NCBI GenBank assembly: GCA_938038645.1
Contig: CALHTA010000095.1
Span: forward strand, 1 to 5,965
From: an uncultured Thiotrichaceae bacterium
Lineage (GTDB): Bacteria > Pseudomonadota > Gammaproteobacteria > Thiotrichales > Thiotrichaceae
Length of the DNA: 5,965 nucleotides
Direction: 5' to 3'
Part shown: piece after piece, positions 4,934 through 5,965 of the stretch
Layout of the letters: each line of letters opens with the position of its first letter
How positions within the stretch are numbered: the first letter of the stretch is position 1
Translations under genes and position numbers: made by a program
Notes under the pieces: generated by a model
The model's input: only the letters and a program-made list of their open reading frames with translations
The model's database searches: none
What the model was told of the DNA's origin: nothing

Positions 4934-5965
4934 TTATTGGATATTAACGGTGATGACTTCATCAGCAGTTCCACCTTGGCCATCTGAGACGGTGAGATAG
5001 ATCGTATCAGTTCCACCGGCAACTACTTCACCCGCGTTAGGCGTGTATTGCAGCACTGTGCCGCTAAAGTTAATCACTCCACTTAAGGCGTCAGCTACTG
5101 CAACATAAACAGCATCGCCATCTGCATCTGACAAGTAGGCTGCTATGTCGGTAGTCGTTGTGCCTGAAGCCGATGCACTTAGTGCAGGGATAGGAGCAAC
5201 AACAGGTGCTGAATTATCATTTTTAACATCAATATCAACACGCTCGCTAACTAAGTTACCATTACCGTCAGATACTTCATAGTAGAAGGAATCTGCACCT
5301 ACAAAACCATTGTTTGCTTGGTAAATAACTTCACTGCCAGAGATGCTGACCGTACCATTGTTAGGTCCAGTATGAGTTCTAACTATTGTCAGTGTATCGC
5401 CTTCAGGGTCAGAATCATCTGCTAGCACGCGGATTGTGACAGGGAAATAACCCTGAATTGCAGCGTAGTTAGGACTCAGAACTGGCGGCTGATTTACGGC
5501 TGGTGCAGCACCTACAGTTACAGTAACCGTGGCGGTTGAAGTATCACCTTCCGCATCACAGGCTGTGTATACAAAAGAGTCAGTACCAGAAAAGCCTGAG
5601 TTGGGTGTGTAAATAACATCTTGGCCAGAACTTGAGATTGTCACGAAGCCACTGGTTGGATTGGAAGCAATATTTGAAACACAGGTATAACCTCCATCAG
5701 GATTTGTATCATTCCCCGAGACGTTAATCGTTACCGCCGTTTGGTATGGTGTTGAGGCGCTATCATCTACAGCATTCAACCCTAGAGAGGCCGGAGAAAT
5801 AGTGACGGTTGCATTAGCTGTGCTCGTGTTGCCATTGCCATCGTTTACTGTGTAGGTATAGTTATCAACACCGACGTAACCGGTTGTTGGTGTGTAAATA
5901 ACACTGTTACCAGACACGCTGACGGTTCCATTAGAAGGGTTAGTTGTCGAGACAACCGTTAATGT
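4934..5965 (-). CDS. Tandem bacterial Ig/cadherin-like repeat protein, C-terminal part
   Basis: The frame is open from the right edge to TAA 4936-4934, giving 343 residues of a larger protein; the GTG at 5915-5917 is internal to a repeat and is not a start. It consists of tandem repeats of about 90-95 residues of the bacterial Ig type (Big_9, 'tandem-95' style). Their signature is NAVDDS-ST...V-ND-NPDG...G-V-I-GS-VIYTP-SGF-GTDSF-Y-V-DG-GN-STA-VTV-V. Acidic turns such as DSDPEGD, DADGD and NDGNGN are typical calcium-binding positions between such domains. Proteins of this kind are usually very large, exported adhesins or matrix proteins; that role is inferred. The protein ends VNIQ directly after the last repeat, with no RTX block, LPXTG or PEP-CTERM tail. 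A strong terminator follows, so this looks like the true end. Signal and functional domains, if any, lie outside the window. Confidence 0.85.
   Translation of the reverse strand, partial: TLTVVSTTNPSNGTVSVSGNSVIYTPTTGYVGVDNYTYTVNDGNGNTSTANATVTISPASLGLNAVDDSASTPYQTAVTINVSGNDTNPDGGYTCVSNIASNPTSGFVTISSSGQDVIYTPNSGFSGTDSFVYTACDAEGDTSTATVTVTVGAAPAVNQPPVLSPNYAAIQGYFPVTIRVLADDSDPEGDTLTIVRTHTGPNNGTVSISGSEVIYQANNGFVGADSFYYEVSDGNGNLVSERVDIDVKNDNSAPVVAPIPALSASASGTTTTDIAAYLSDADGDAVYVAVADALSGVINFSGTVLQYTPNAGEVVAGGTDTIYLTVSDGQGGTADEVITVNIQ
4937..5965 (-). repeat. Four Ig-like protein repeats (one partial, three complete)
   Basis: In coding order: repeat 1 (5965-5780, N-terminal part outside the window), repeat 2 (5779-5495, begins LNAVDDSAS), repeat 3 (5494-5216, begins NQPPVLSPN) and repeat 4 (5215-4937, begins NSAPVVAPI). 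Shared core blocks are VIYTP or its variants (VIYQA in repeat 3, LQYTP in repeat 4), G-D-F/Y/I-Y-V and DGNGN or DGQGG. Repeats 1-3 resemble each other most; repeat 4 is the most divergent and has a longer loop (NAGEVVAGGTD). DNA identity between repeats is low, so they are old domain duplications and not recent DNA repeats. Repeat boundaries are approximate. Confidence 0.75.

Noticed and set aside
4934..5965. DNA tandem repeat or CRISPR-like array
   Set aside because: The periodicity is at the protein-domain level (about 280 bases) with low nucleotide identity; there are no short direct repeats with regular spacers.

Overview
The window looks like chromosomal DNA of a Gammaproteobacterium with moderate-to-low GC, probably a marine or Oceanospirillales/Alteromonadales-type lineage. 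ParE is collinear with E. coli ParE through its main motifs, and DarP (YjgA) is a protein typical of Gamma- and Betaproteobacteria. The exact genus cannot be told from the sequence.

Layout, left to right: (1) the last 76 codons of a plus-strand SPFH/band 7 membrane-scaffold protein (2-232), then a hairpin at 241-273; (2) darP/yjgA on the minus strand (282-812), convergent with the SPFH gene; (3) a strong minus-strand terminator (897-926) that ends (4) a secreted protein of about 558 residues with a signal peptide and a glycoside-hydrolase clan A type pair of candidate catalytic glutamates (948-2624); (5) a gene-free stretch of about 275 bases with several short inverted and direct repeats (2625-2900); (6) parE, topoisomerase IV subunit B (2901-4787); (7) a probable parE promoter and a strong, two-way-capable terminator (4871-4896 stem); (8) the C-terminal 343 residues of a large extracellular protein of tandem bacterial Ig/cadherin-like repeats, running off the right edge (4934-5965).

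All genes except the SPFH fragment lie on the minus strand, but the terminators and gaps suggest mostly single transcription units, not one operon. Two housekeeping genes (parE, darP) are interleaved with two exported, envelope- or matrix-related accessory genes (the glycosidase-like protein and the Ig-repeat protein). parC is not next to parE here. No mobile element, tRNA, rRNA or CRISPR array is visible. I see no clear undescribed multi-gene system. The best lead is the uncharacterised glycosidase-like secreted protein with its repeat-rich upstream region.
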